From assembly GCF_003480315.1 (NCBI RefSeq), contig NZ_QUIV01000006.1, positions 7,629 through 71,628 on the forward strand: a DNA stretch of 64,000 nucleotides, read 5' to 3'. This stretch comes from Clostridium sp. AM33-3 (GTDB lineage: Bacteria > Bacillota > Clostridia > Lachnospirales > Lachnospiraceae). The notes under the pieces were generated by a model. The model saw only the letters and a list, made by a program, of their open reading frames with translations. It searched no databases and was not told where the DNA came from. Positions 8,202 to 16,796 of the stretch are shown here, piece by piece. Numbering within the stretch: position 1 is the stretch's first letter; each line of letters begins with the position of its first letter. The translations under genes were made by a program, and so were the position numbers.

Positions 8202-9953
8202 TTACTGCACCTCCTCTCTGGAAAGCTGGGACAGACAGATCTCGCGATATACCTCACAGCTTTCAAACAGCTCCTCATGAGTACCAATGCCCATAGCCGC
8301 ACCATCATCCAGGACTACGATCTGGTCCGCATGCCGGATCGTGGTCGCACGCTGGGATACAATGAAAACAGTCATATCCTTTGTGCCCTTCTGGATCGCC
8401 ATACGGAGTTTCGCATCCGTCGCGAAGTCCAGTGCAGAGGCACTGTCATCCATGATCAGGATCTCCGGCTCGCGCACCAGGGCGCGGGCAATGGTCAGGC
8501 GCTGCCTCTGTCCGCCGGATAAATTCTTTCCGGCCTGGTCAATATAAAGATCCAGTCCCTTTTCCTTGCCATCCACGAATTCGCGGGCCTGTGCGATATC
8601 CAGGGCACGGTAGATTTCCTCATCGGTGGCATTCTTTTTGCCCCATCTCATATTTTCACGAAGAGTTCCCTGGAAGAGGATTGCCTTCTGCGGCACAACA
8701 CCGATTTTTTCTCTCAGGGTTTCCAGCGGATAATCCTTTACATTCACACCATCCACAAGGACTGCACCCTCCCGCACATCATAGAAACGCGGGATCAGGT
8801 TTACCAGAGATGATTTTCCGGAACCGGTACCGCCGATGATACCGATAGTCTGTCCCTTCTTTACGGTCATGCTGATGTCTGTCAGGGAATCTGCCTTGGC
8901 GCCCTTATAAAGAAAGTTCACATGGTCAAACTGTACCTTGGCCGGTGCTCCTGCTCCCTCTGCCGCAGCTTCCGAAGCCGTTACCATACCCTTAGCAGGA
9001 CTGACAATGCTGCTCTTTTCTTCCAGGACACTGCTGATACGATTTGCGCAGGCCAGTGCCTTGGAAATGGAAATGATCAGGTTTGCCATCTTGATCAGCT
9101 CTACCAGGATCTGCGACATATAGTTGACAAGCGCCACCGTCTCACCCTGGGTGATAATGCCGGCATCCACCTGTTTTCCGGAGATCCAGACTACTGAAAT
9201 AATGGAAAGGTTGACTACCACATAGGTCATCGGGTTCATCAGCGCGGAAATCTTACCGACAAAGACCTGGAACCTTACGAGAAGTCCGTTGGACTCGTCA
9301 AAGTTTCGGATTTCATCCTCCTGTCGGTTAAAGGCACGGATCACACGTGCGCCGGTTAAGTTTTCCCGGGTTGCCTGGGTCACATGGTCTAACTGCTTCT
9401 GAACCTTTTTGTACAGCGGCATGCTGACAGCCATGATACCGAATACGATCACAGAAAGCACCGGAATGGCAACTACAAAGATCATGGCTGCCTTCACATT
9501 TACGGTGAAAGCCATAACCATGGCTCCGAACACGATGAACGGAGAACGGAGGAGCAGCCGCAGTGTCAGATTCACACCGGACTGTACCTGGTTGATATCG
9601 CTGGTCATGCGGGTGATCAGCGTGGAGGTTCCGATGGTATCCTGCTCACTGTAAGAGAGGCTTCCGATATGGGCAAACAGATCATTGCGCAGACCGGTCG
9701 CAAAACCGACTGCTGCCTTTGCCGAAAAATATTGTGCCGTGATGGAACAGGTCAGGCCGATCACTCCCAGCAATACAAGAAGTCCTCCCATTCGCAGGAT
9801 ATAGCCCGGATCCTGATTTTTGATACCAACATCCACGATCTGAGCAACAACAAGCGGTACAAACAATTCAAAACTGGCTTCCAGCATTTTAAAGAGAGGG
9901 GCCAGCACCGTCTCTTTTTTGTAGGCGTTTAAATAACGCAGCAGCCTCTTCAT
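8202..9953 (-). CDS. ABC exporter half, subunit with degenerate ATP site
   Basis: A 583-residue ABC exporter half with Walker A G-G-T-G-S-G-K-S-S and a canonical L-S-G-G-Q signature. Walker B ends D-D-S-A-S-A-L-D, so Asp replaces the catalytic Glu, and the H-loop reads I-V-S-Q-R, so Gln replaces His. These changes mirror those of its partner, and the pair composes one canonical and one non-hydrolysing site. GGAGG lies 8 nt before ATG 9953. A consensus promoter and a palindrome precede it; nrdG and the CHR pair follow on the strand. Confidence 0.94.
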   Translation of the reverse strand: MKRLLRYLNAYKKETVLAPLFKMLEASFELFVPLVVAQIVDVGIKNQDPGYILRMGGLLVLLGVIGLTCSITAQYFSAKAAVGFATGLRNDLFAHIGSLSYSEQDTIGTSTLITRMTSDINQVQSGVNLTLRLLLRSPFIVFGAMVMAFTVNVKAAMIFVVAIPVLSVIVFGIMAVSMPLYKKVQKQLDHVTQATRENLTGARVIRAFNRQEDEIRNFDESNGLLVRFQVFVGKISALMNPMTYVVVNLSIISVVWISGKQVDAGIITQGETVALVNYMSQILVELIKMANLIISISKALACANRISSVLEEKSSIVSPAKGMVTASEAAAEGAGAPAKVQFDHVNFLYKGAKADSLTDISMTVKKGQTIGIIGGTGSGKSSLVNLIPRFYDVREGAVLVDGVNVKDYPLETLREKIGVVPQKAILFQGTLRENMRWGKKNATDEEIYRALDIAQAREFVDGKEKGLDLYIDQAGKNLSGGQRQRLTIARALVREPEILIMDDSASALDFATDAKLRMAIQKGTKDMTVFIVSQRATTIRHADQIVVLDDGAAMGIGTHEELFESCEVYREICLSQLSREEVQ

Positions 9954-9981
9954 AGTAAACCTCCAGGTGTCATAGGTTTTT

Positions 9982-10005
9982 CGTTTTGCAGTTCACAGCA
10001 AAACG
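9982..10005. promoter_or_regulatory. Palindrome in the exporter operon leader
   Basis: CGTTTTGC (9982-9989) and GCAAAACG (9998-10005) form a perfect inverted repeat with 8-nt spacer, about 10 bp past the -10 box. This is a typical repressor site position for a drug-responsive exporter. No regulator gene lies next to it. Confidence 0.65.
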
Positions 10006-10014
10006 TATTGGATA

Positions 10015-10043
10015 ATTATAGCACATATTTCCGGCATCCACAA
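10015..10043 (-). promoter_or_regulatory. Promoter of the ABC exporter operon
   Basis: On the minus strand TTGTGG (10038-10043) and TATAAT (10015-10020) are separated by 17 bp. Confidence 0.75.
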
Positions 10044-10061
10044 GAAGCCGAAAGCCTCTCC

Positions 10062-10090
10062 TTGCCATATTCCAAAGCTCATGCTACTAT
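10062..10090 (+). promoter_or_regulatory. Promoter of the YihY-family gene
   Basis: TTGCCA (10062-10067) and TACTAT (10085-10090) lie 17 bp apart; an AGAAAGGA ribosome site follows 10 nt before ATG 10127. Confidence 0.5.
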
Positions 10091-10126
10091 GATAAAGAGT
10101 AAGACTTCAGAAAGGAAACGCTATCT

Positions 10127-10966
10127 ATGATTTCTTTTTTCCTTCATTGTAAACAGATCTGGGACCGGTGCGTAAAGGATGAGATCACCGTGTACGCAGC
10201 ACAGGCATCCTTCTTTATTGTAACCGCATTCTTTCCCTTTATCATGCTGCTCCTGACCCTGATCCAGTTTCTTCCGGACGTCGGAAAATCTGACCTGCTC
10301 GCTGTCATGGTAAGGATCATGCCCCAGATGCTGCACGCTCTGGTTGTCAGCATTGTAGAGGATCTTTACATCAAATCTCCGGGAACCATTCTGTCTGTAA
10401 CCGCGCTGACAGCCCTGTGGTCCGCCTCCAAGGGAATGCTGGGCATTGAGCGGGGCTTAAACCGGATTTACGGGGACTTTAAACGCCGCAATTATCTTTT
10501 ACAGCGCCTGCTGTGTTCCTTTTACACGCTGATCTTTATGCTGGTCTGTGTCATGTCCCTCGTGCTTCTGATCTTCGGCAAGAATATTGAGCATCTGCTG
10601 CTTCGCTTTCTTCCGATCCTTGCCCCGACAGCCCGCATTCTCATCAGTCTGCGCTTCCTTTTTGCCATGGCCATCTTCCTGCTTACCTTTGTGGGACTCT
10701 ATACCATCGTTCCGTCCAGAAAGCAGAAACCGCGGCAGCAGCTTCCGGGAGCTGTCTTTACCGCGGTTTTATGGCTGGCATTTTCTTATGCCTTTTCTAT
10801 TTATTTTTCACATTTCCGTAATTTTTCCTATATGTACGGGAGCCTGACAGCCATTGTTCTTCTGATGCTGTGGCTTTACATATGTATCTGTATCCTGTTT
10901 ATCGGGGCAGAGCTGAACAATTTCCTGAACCGGGAGCATGTTCTGAGCCGGTGGCAGGAGCACTGA
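10127..10966 (+). CDS. YihY/BrkB-family integral membrane protein
   Basis: A 279-residue polytopic protein of the YihY/virulence factor BrkB family, once misnamed ribonuclease BN. It shows the family pattern of about six membrane helices, A-x-x-A-S-F-F early, A-L-W-S-A-S-K-G-M near residue 105, and the late F-S-Y-M-Y-G-S-L-x-x-I-V-L-L-M-L-W-L-Y motif. Function of the family is not established; transport has been suggested. It is a single-gene unit with its own promoter. Confidence 0.88.
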   Translation: MISFFLHCKQIWDRCVKDEITVYAAQASFFIVTAFFPFIMLLLTLIQFLPDVGKSDLLAVMVRIMPQMLHALVVSIVEDLYIKSPGTILSVTALTALWSASKGMLGIERGLNRIYGDFKRRNYLLQRLLCSFYTLIFMLVCVMSLVLLIFGKNIEHLLLRFLPILAPTARILISLRFLFAMAIFLLTFVGLYTIVPSRKQKPRQQLPGAVFTAVLWLAFSYAFSIYFSHFRNFSYMYGSLTAIVLLMLWLYICICILFIGAELNNFLNREHVLSRWQEH

Positions 10967-10985
10967 CCTGATATAAAGACACAGT

Positions 10986-11921
10986 CTACTCGTGCAGACG
11001 GCGGATGATCTTGAAAATGATCGTGCCCTCCATCACCGTAGGCTCATGATAGGCAAAAAAGACAATTCCGTCTGTCGGAGACAGGATCTGGCTGATCACT
11101 TCACCCTCCAGCGGGTCAATGATGGAAGCCAGCACCTCTCCCCGGTGCACCTCCTGTCCCGGCTCCACATGCCTGCGGAAAAGTCCCGGAAGATCATTTT
11201 TGACATTCGTCAGGTCATCTTCCCGCAGGACGCTTGCAATATAGCCGCTGTGGCTGGTATAACGCAAAATCCCCATACGGGTCAGGAAACGCAGCACGGA
11301 TGCGACCGCCATACGGGCTGCCCGCTCATCGATCTGCGCTGTGGCACTGCTGTAAACAGAAAACGCATTGGTATTCCAGATCTGCCAGTTATAATTCAGC
11401 GTAGCCGTATCGATCGGCTGCGGCTGGCGGATCACTACATACGGAAGTCCGAACAGGTTCGCCAGGCTTGCGTTCTGGTAACCGGTGTCCATCATGCGGA
11501 CATGCGGCACAAAATCTCCTGGAAGGTAAAAGCTGGTAAACTGAATGCCGTAATTGTATCCCTGGATTGCCCGGAACACACCATCTGCGATCCGCTGGGT
11601 AGTTTCTCCGGCATGATATCCCGGAAACATCCGGTTGATATCGGTATTGTCCGTTGCCCAGAAGCGCTTTCCGATGTTCATGGAACTATGGTTGACCGAC
11701 GGGATTACCAGAATCTCATTATCGTGCACAATGGCGCCCTTCTCCTCCAGTTTCCTTAATGCCTTTACCAGCTGGGAACAGATATACAGCTGCTGTATCT
11801 CGTTGCCGCGTATGGCACCTACAATGCAGGCTGCCTTCTCTCCCTTTCCGAAGTGGAAGCCGTACACGTCCATGTTATCCCGGTAACAGTTTTCCAGCGT
11901 AAATATAATCTCTTTTCTCAT
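10986..11921 (-). CDS. AstE/aspartoacylase-like protein lacking catalytic residues
   Basis: A 311-residue member of the succinylglutamate desuccinylase/aspartoacylase family (M14-like fold), paralogous to the gene just upstream. The zinc motif H-G-D-E of the paralogue is here R38-G-N-E41, the second zinc His is Thr129, and the catalytic Glu appears as Tyr, by hand alignment. The C-terminal beta domain (near residues 220-305, P-L-E-G-E-V-I and P-T-D-G-I-V-F) is retained. It should not hydrolyse, yet the frame is intact, so a structural or regulatory role as partner of the upstream enzyme is plausible. ATG 11921 overlaps the upstream stop by 4 nt (ATGA). Confidence 0.85.
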   Translation of the reverse strand: MRKEIIFTLENCYRDNMDVYGFHFGKGEKAACIVGAIRGNEIQQLYICSQLVKALRKLEEKGAIVHDNEILVIPSVNHSSMNIGKRFWATDNTDINRMFPGYHAGETTQRIADGVFRAIQGYNYGIQFTSFYLPGDFVPHVRMMDTGYQNASLANLFGLPYVVIRQPQPIDTATLNYNWQIWNTNAFSVYSSATAQIDERAARMAVASVLRFLTRMGILRYTSHSGYIASVLREDDLTNVKNDLPGLFRRHVEPGQEVHRGEVLASIIDPLEGEVISQILSPTDGIVFFAYHEPTVMEGTIIFKIIRRLHE

Positions 11922-12871
11922 CGGTAGTCACCTCCCAGCACACGGGCGATCAGGGAGCCGCAGGATACCACCGGATATTCCCGCAGCGTAAAAAGCATTC
12001 CGTGGATCGGTGCTTTTACTTCCTGGGCAATTTCTCCGGTCAGCGGATTTAAGATCCGTCCAATGATCTGTCCCTCTTCCACATTTTTCCAGTGTTCTAC
12101 AGAAGGGATAAAGATTCCCGGATGCTCTGCATTCAAAAATCCGACCTCTCCATCATCGGAAATGATCGGTTCCTTTGGAACGATCACATCGCCGTCCCAG
12201 ATTCCGAGATCCTTCATCACACAGAAAATTCCGTCAGTCAGCTGATGGCAGAAATGCTCCGTAATACGCATGCCTACACCCATCTCAACAACAACCGTCG
12301 GGACCCCGATGGAGTTTAAGCTGTGGGCCAGCGTCGATTCCAGCACAGTAGCCGCCGCATGGACCCAGACAAAATCCAGATTCAGACGTGTCGCGAAGGG
12401 CAGAAGCTGCTCCCTGGTGTTGACATTGATGCGGGCCTGTGGAATTTCCCTCAGGAAAATATTGCTGGCATGAATATCAATACACAGGTCTGCGCCTGCA
12501 ATATCCTCCACGATTTTTGCCGCCACATGCTCTGCCACTGAGCCTTCCTCGCTTCCCGGGAAGATCCGGTTCATGTCCAGGTCAAACATAGGAATACCCC
12601 GGGATATGGAGTCCACGCCCAGGGGATTTAATGCAGGGTATATCTCGACGATTCCCTTTAAATGTTCCTTCTGTTCTTTTAAGATCCGGTTCAGCTCATA
12701 ACAGACATACTGGCCTTCCAGCTCGTCTCCATGGGTACCGGTTACCACGCAGATCCTCTTTTCCTTTCCGGTTTTGTATTCCGGCTCGATCACGTGTTTT
12801 AAGATCCTTAATTTTTCATCGACAGCAAGTCCTACTTCTGTCACGGTTTTTATCGTAGCATCGTGCTTCAC
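11918..12871 (-). CDS. AstE/aspartoacylase-like zinc amidohydrolase
   Basis: A 317-residue zinc hydrolase likely cleaving an N-acyl amino acid or related amide. The active site is complete: H47-G-D-E50, H134 in C-I-D-I-H-A-S, and E196 in V-V-V-E-M-G. A small C-terminal barrel-like domain follows (P-L-T-G-E-I, A-P-I-H-G-M-L-F). The start is GTG 12871 with GGTGG 7 nt upstream. It is co-translated with the inactive paralogue downstream and lies opposite a LysR gene, which may control it. The substrate is not fixed by sequence; E. coli AstE acts on succinylglutamate, but no ast genes are here. Confidence 0.88.
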   Translation of the reverse strand: MKHDATIKTVTEVGLAVDEKLRILKHVIEPEYKTGKEKRICVVTGTHGDELEGQYVCYELNRILKEQKEHLKGIVEIYPALNPLGVDSISRGIPMFDLDMNRIFPGSEEGSVAEHVAAKIVEDIAGADLCIDIHASNIFLREIPQARINVNTREQLLPFATRLNLDFVWVHAAATVLESTLAHSLNSIGVPTVVVEMGVGMRITEHFCHQLTDGIFCVMKDLGIWDGDVIVPKEPIISDDGEVGFLNAEHPGIFIPSVEHWKNVEEGQIIGRILNPLTGEIAQEVKAPIHGMLFTLREYPVVSCGSLIARVLGGDYR

Positions 12872-13051
12872 TTTTCTTCCACCTTTATCAATATTGTCTG
12901 CTCCTGGCCGGCTTTGCCGAGGAAGCAGCCCCGGTCAACGGCAGCATCCATAAAATCCCATCCAGGCATGACTTGCGCCTTCTCCAAGATTCATGATCTC
13001 ATTTAATGTGTCTATCTCTGACAGATTATACCGAATCCGGATTTTATGCAA
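12868..13051 (-). other. Two overlapping short reading frames before the AstE-like pair
   Basis: A 38-codon frame (TTG 13051 to TGA 12935) overlaps a 33-codon frame (ATG 12969 to TGA 12868), whose stop overlaps the GTG start of the hydrolase gene (GTGA). Neither has a strong ribosome site. They could be a leader peptide, a frameshifted small gene, or chance. A 9-bp interrupted hairpin (CTGCTTCCT with AGGAGCAG) lies within the second frame. I see no riboswitch match in this 290-bp intergenic stretch. Confidence 0.25.
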
Positions 13052-13105
13052 GCGATTTAAGAATTTATTATATTCTTTTTCGATGCCAATTTATCCCGCA
13101 GGTCC

Positions 13106-13134
13106 TTTACAATTCATCAGCAGCATGATAGAAT
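13106..13134 (+). promoter_or_regulatory. Promoter of the LysR gene at 13163
   Basis: TTTACA (13106-13111) and TAGAAT (13129-13134) are spaced by 17 bp, followed by GGAGGG 6 nt before the TTG start. Confidence 0.7.
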
Positions 13135-13162
13135 AACCATAGTTTTATAAGGAGGGCTAATA

Positions 13163-14038
13163 TTGGACATCAATTACGAACTATATAAAGTATTTTATCA
13201 TGTTGCTAATACCCTAAGCTTCTCGGAAGCCTCCAAGCAGCTGTTCATTTCCCAGTCTGCTGTCAGCCAGTCCATCAAGGTACTGGAAAAAAAGCTGAAC
13301 CAGCCGCTTTTCATCCGCAGCACGAAGCGGGTACAGCTTACGCCGGAGGGTGAGATTCTCTTAAAGCATATCGAACCTGCCATGAACCTGATCCGCCAGG
13401 GCGAGAACCAGCTTTTAGAGGCGAATACCTTAAACGGCGGTCAGCTTCGCATCGGTGCCAGTGACACCATCTGCCGTTACTATCTGGTATCTTATCTGAA
13501 GGATTTTCACAGGCGCTATCCGAATGTGCATATCAAGGTTACCAACCAGACCTCCATTGCCTGCGCAAAACTGCTGGAATCCGGCCAGGTGGATTTTGCC
13601 ATCACCAACTACCCAAACTCCGGTCTTTCCAACACCCAGAATGTGCGTATCATCCGGGAATTTAAAGACGTCTTCGTAGCCAACGACGAATACAAGGAGC
13701 TGCGGGGCAAAACCATCAGCCTGAAGGATTTAAGGCACTTTCCGATCCTGATGCTGGACCGCAAGAGCACCACAAGTGAGTTTCTGCACAGCATGTTCCA
13801 GCGCCATCAGCTGGATCTGGTTCCGGAGATCGAGCTTTCCAGCAATGATCTTTTAATTGACCTGGCCCGCATCGGTCTGGGCGTTGCCTTTGTTCCGGAT
13901 TACTGTATTCCGGAAAACGAGCACAGCCTTTTTAAGGTTCAGATCCACGAAGAGCTTCCAACCCGTCAGATCGTGGTCGCAAGCAATGACAGCCTGCCTA
14001 TTTCCCAGGCGGCTAAGCAGTTTATGGAGATGCTGTAG
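13163..14038 (+). CDS. LysR-family transcriptional regulator
   Basis: A 291-residue LysR-type regulator. The winged helix-turn-helix is at residues 2-60 (A-N-T-L-S-F-S-E-A-S-K-Q-L-F-I-S-Q-S-A-V-S), followed by the linker helix and a periplasmic-binding-like effector domain from about residue 90. The start is TTG 13163 with GGAGGG upstream; the homology begins there. It is divergent from the AstE-like pair, the usual position of a LysR gene relative to its target. The effector is unknown. Confidence 0.93.
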   Translation: MDINYELYKVFYHVANTLSFSEASKQLFISQSAVSQSIKVLEKKLNQPLFIRSTKRVQLTPEGEILLKHIEPAMNLIRQGENQLLEANTLNGGQLRIGASDTICRYYLVSYLKDFHRRYPNVHIKVTNQTSIACAKLLESGQVDFAITNYPNSGLSNTQNVRIIREFKDVFVANDEYKELRGKTISLKDLRHFPILMLDRKSTTSEFLHSMFQRHQLDLVPEIELSSNDLLIDLARIGLGVAFVPDYCIPENEHSLFKVQIHEELPTRQIVVASNDSLPISQAAKQFMEML

Positions 14039-14049
14039 CGCATCTCCAT
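14024..14049 (+). terminator. Terminator overlapping the LysR stop codon
   Basis: ATGGAGATGC (14024-14033) pairs perfectly with GCATCTCCAT (14040-14049) around a 6-nt loop that holds the stop codon; TTTCATTTT follows. Confidence 0.7.
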
Positions 14050-14107
14050 TTTCATTTTCATGCCGGGCTTTCTTTGTCCCATTCCTGAACCAGAATTTTT
14101 GTCCAGG

Positions 14108-16465
14108 CTATCGGTTCTCCCAGAAATGCTTCAGCCACCCTCCTGCCGTTTCCCGGGTCACCAGACCATATTCGGTCCATTCCCGCGGGAACAGTTCCTG
14201 GAGCTCCTGCCGCAAAAAGCGGTCATCTAAAAGCAAAATCACGCCCCGGTCCTCAGCCGTGCGGATGACCCGTCCTGCTGCCTGCAGCACCTTATTCATG
14301 CCCGGATACTGATAGGCATAATCGTATCCATTCTCTCCCTGTTCCGCAAAATACTGCATCAGGATTTCCTGTTCACTGCATACCATTGGCAAGCCGGTTC
14401 CCACAATGATCGCTCCTTCCAGTCGTTCCGCCTTCAGATCAATTCCCTCTGAAAATATCCCGCCAAGCACACAAAGTCCGACAAAGGATTGTTCACGCTT
14501 TTCTTCAAACAGCTCCAGAAATTTCTCCCGCTCCTTCTCCGTCATGCGGCTCGTCTGCATCTGCCAGCGAAAGCTTCCGTCATAGCGCTCATCCAGAAGC
14601 TGTTCCACTTCCTCCATGTAACGATAGGATGGAAAAAACACCATATAATTTCCCACATGGCTGTGGGCCAGCTCCGTAATATAATCGGCCACCTTGCCAA
14701 ATTCTGTTCGGTTTCTGCGGCTGTAACGGCTGCTGACATCCTTCGCCACCAGAATCAACCGGTTCTTCCCGTCAAACGGAGAATTTGCATAAACCGCAAA
14801 ATCCTCCGGATTGCCGCTGAGCAGCTTCTTATAATAGATGACCGGAATCATGGTCGCTGAAAAAAAGATTCCCGCAATACCCTTTTCCAGACAGGCGTTT
14901 AAGCACCGGGACGGATCAATACAGAACAGATACAGGCGGAAATTTCCATCCTCCCCCAGCTCCGTATAGATCCGGTAATGATCATCCAGGCCATCATGCA
15001 TGTTCAGAAAATGCCGCAGGTCAAAATAAAACTGCAGAACCAGTTCCCGTTCCGGAAATTCTTTTTCTTCCTCCAGAAACACTTCAAGCTCTCCCATGAC
15101 TCCCAGAAGATTCGATGCCAGCAGATTTACGTCCGGCAGCACCCGGTATCTGGCTGATTCCCGCTTCAGCTCCAGCAGATTGCGGTTGCAGCGTTCCAAT
15201 TCCCGCACAAGCTTTCCGGAACGCCCTCTGACCAGCTTTTTCACCAGCAGGATATCCTCCTTTACCAGGCAGGCGCTGAACATCTCCCGGGCCCGGCTGA
15301 CCAGATTGTGCGCCTCATCCACCAGAAACAGATAGTCTCCCTGGTTTCCCTCCGCAAAATACCGTTTCAGTCTGGCATTCGGATCAAACACATAATTGTA
15401 ATCACAGATGATGCCATCCGCCCAGCTGCTGATGTCCAGACAGAACTCAAAGGGGCAGACCTGATACCGGTCCGCATACTCCAGAATGACCTCCCGGGTA
15501 ATGCCATGTTGCTCATGAATGATGTCAAACACGGCATCATTCACCCGGTCAAAATGTCCCTTTGCGCAGGGACAGGCATCCGGGTTACATTCGGTCTTTT
15601 CCATGGGGCAGAGTTTTTCTTTCGCTGTGACAGTCACGGTGGTAAACAACATGCCCCGCTCCCGAAGCAGCGCAAAACAGTTTTCCGCCACACTTCGGGT
15701 AATGGTTTTTGCCGTCAGGTAAAACAGCTTCTCTCCGGTCCCATTGCCCATGGATTTTAAGGATGGGTAAACCACGGAAAGGGTCTTTCCAATTCCGGTC
15801 GGCGCCTGAATAAACAGATTGCGCCTGCGGGCCAGTGCCCGATACACAGACACGGCAAGCTCTTTCTGTCCGGTCCGGTACTCATACGGAAACTGAAGTT
15901 CCCGCAGAGATTCATTCCGTCGAAGGGTATGATGATACAGATATTTAGCCCACTTCACATATTCATGGATCAGTCCCTGAAACCATTCCTCAAGTTCTTC
16001 CCGCGTCTTATCCTGCTTCAGGCGGCGGATCTCCTCCGTTTCGAGATTGCAGTAGGTGATCTGGATGGTAATGGAATTTATATTTTCGTGATCCGCACAG
16101 TACATATACGCATAGCACAGTGCCTGCGCCAGATGCAGCGTAAGCGGCTCTTCCAGCTGATGAATGTCCAGATAGACACACTTGATCTCATCGATCGTAA
16201 CTCCGGAGACTGCCTCAATGACACCGTCTGCCCGGCCTTCTACCAGAATCCGGTAATCTTCCTGCTCCACCGTATGCTTCATCGGCACCTCAGCGTGGTA
16301 ATCCGCGCCCTGACGTTTCTGGATCTTCCGGTGCATGCGGCTTCCCGCCTGCATGGCGTCCTTTTCCGCCGCGGAGGTTCTGCGGTTGTCTATATCTCCG
16401 CTCCGCATGACAAACTCCACAAGGTTTCGCACGGAAATGCGGATGATTCCTCGATCAGCGTCCAT
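14108..16465 (-). CDS. Nuclease-helicase fusion: PD-(D/E)XK domain plus XPD/DinG-type helicase
   Basis: A 785-residue DNA repair-type protein. Residues about 1-190 look like a Cas4/RecB-type nuclease domain: E-G-R-A-D-G-V-I, then I-D-E-I-K, then a Q-A-L-C-Y-A-Y-M helix. A superfamily 2 helicase follows with Walker A A-P-T-G-I-G-K-T, D-E-A-H box V-D-E-A-H-N, and between them a cysteine cluster (C-P-M-E-K-T-E-C, C-P-C, C-P-F-E-F-C) expected to hold a 4Fe-4S cluster as in XPD and DinG. The C-terminal motif Q-A-A-G-R-V-I-R is present. I chose ATG 16465 (AGGAGG 7-9 nt upstream); the longer frame runs into the tRNA gene. It likely unwinds 5'-3' and processes DNA ends. Confidence 0.9.
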   Translation of the reverse strand: MDADRGIIRISVRNLVEFVMRSGDIDNRRTSAAEKDAMQAGSRMHRKIQKRQGADYHAEVPMKHTVEQEDYRILVEGRADGVIEAVSGVTIDEIKCVYLDIHQLEEPLTLHLAQALCYAYMYCADHENINSITIQITYCNLETEEIRRLKQDKTREELEEWFQGLIHEYVKWAKYLYHHTLRRNESLRELQFPYEYRTGQKELAVSVYRALARRRNLFIQAPTGIGKTLSVVYPSLKSMGNGTGEKLFYLTAKTITRSVAENCFALLRERGMLFTTVTVTAKEKLCPMEKTECNPDACPCAKGHFDRVNDAVFDIIHEQHGITREVILEYADRYQVCPFEFCLDISSWADGIICDYNYVFDPNARLKRYFAEGNQGDYLFLVDEAHNLVSRAREMFSACLVKEDILLVKKLVRGRSGKLVRELERCNRNLLELKRESARYRVLPDVNLLASNLLGVMGELEVFLEEEKEFPERELVLQFYFDLRHFLNMHDGLDDHYRIYTELGEDGNFRLYLFCIDPSRCLNACLEKGIAGIFFSATMIPVIYYKKLLSGNPEDFAVYANSPFDGKNRLILVAKDVSSRYSRRNRTEFGKVADYITELAHSHVGNYMVFFPSYRYMEEVEQLLDERYDGSFRWQMQTSRMTEKEREKFLELFEEKREQSFVGLCVLGGIFSEGIDLKAERLEGAIIVGTGLPMVCSEQEILMQYFAEQGENGYDYAYQYPGMNKVLQAAGRVIRTAEDRGVILLLDDRFLRQELQELFPREWTEYGLVTRETAGGWLKHFWENR

Positions 16466-16507
16466 GAAAATTCCTCCTGTTTTTTGTGGAATGGATCTCT
16501 GCGCATA

Positions 16508-16544
16508 ACAAAATGAGCGATAAGACCTTTCGACCTTATCGCTC
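16508..16544 (-). terminator. Terminator after tRNA-Trp
   Basis: On the minus strand GAGCGATAAG pairs with CTTATCGCTC (10 bp) and is followed by ATTTTGTT, just downstream of the tRNA. The helicase gene must therefore have its own start or depend on read-through. Confidence 0.75.
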
Positions 16545-16552
16545 TTCTTTAG

Positions 16553-16623
16553 CAGGGGATGAGGGGCTCGAACCCCCATCGACGGTTTTGGAGACCGGTG
16601 CTCTACCATTGAACTAATCCCCT
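16553..16623 (-). tRNA. trnW: tRNA-Trp (CCA anticodon)
   Basis: A complete cloverleaf can be drawn: acceptor AGGGGAT/ATCCCCT, D-arm with AGTTCAATGGTAGAGC, anticodon loop CTCCAAA (anticodon CCA), and T-arm GGGGGTTCGAGCCCC. The discriminator base is G. The 3' CCA is not encoded (GCT follows). Confidence 0.97.
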
Positions 16624-16756
16624 ATGCGGTTTTGTTGAGCTTTTGTTTCTTTCGTTTTCCTCAACGCTCCATTATAATAACATGGATTATTTGCACTGTC
16701 AACAATTTTTTTAATTTTTTGAAAAAAATATATTTTTTATGCGAAAGCAGTGTTTT

Positions 16757-16792
16757 AAGCAGGAAATCAGCCCCGGGCTGGTTTCCTGCTTT
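16757..16792 (-). terminator. Terminator after radA
   Basis: A 16-bp stem with one mismatch (AAGCAGGAAA...TTTCCTGCTT plus CAGCCC/GGGCTG) lies just past the radA stop codon. Confidence 0.8.
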
Positions 16793-16796
16793 TTCA

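Noticed and set aside
8201..8308. N-terminal extension of the second exporter subunit
   Set aside because: It would overlap the end of the upstream subunit gene; GTG 8200 has an excellent ribosome site and gives a normal family length.
12872..13162. Riboswitch before the AstE-like operon
   Set aside because: I could not match any conserved aptamer core; only a modest hairpin is present.
16466..16609. 48-codon extension of the helicase gene
   Set aside because: It runs through tRNA-Trp and its terminator; ATG 16465 has AGGAGG at the right distance.
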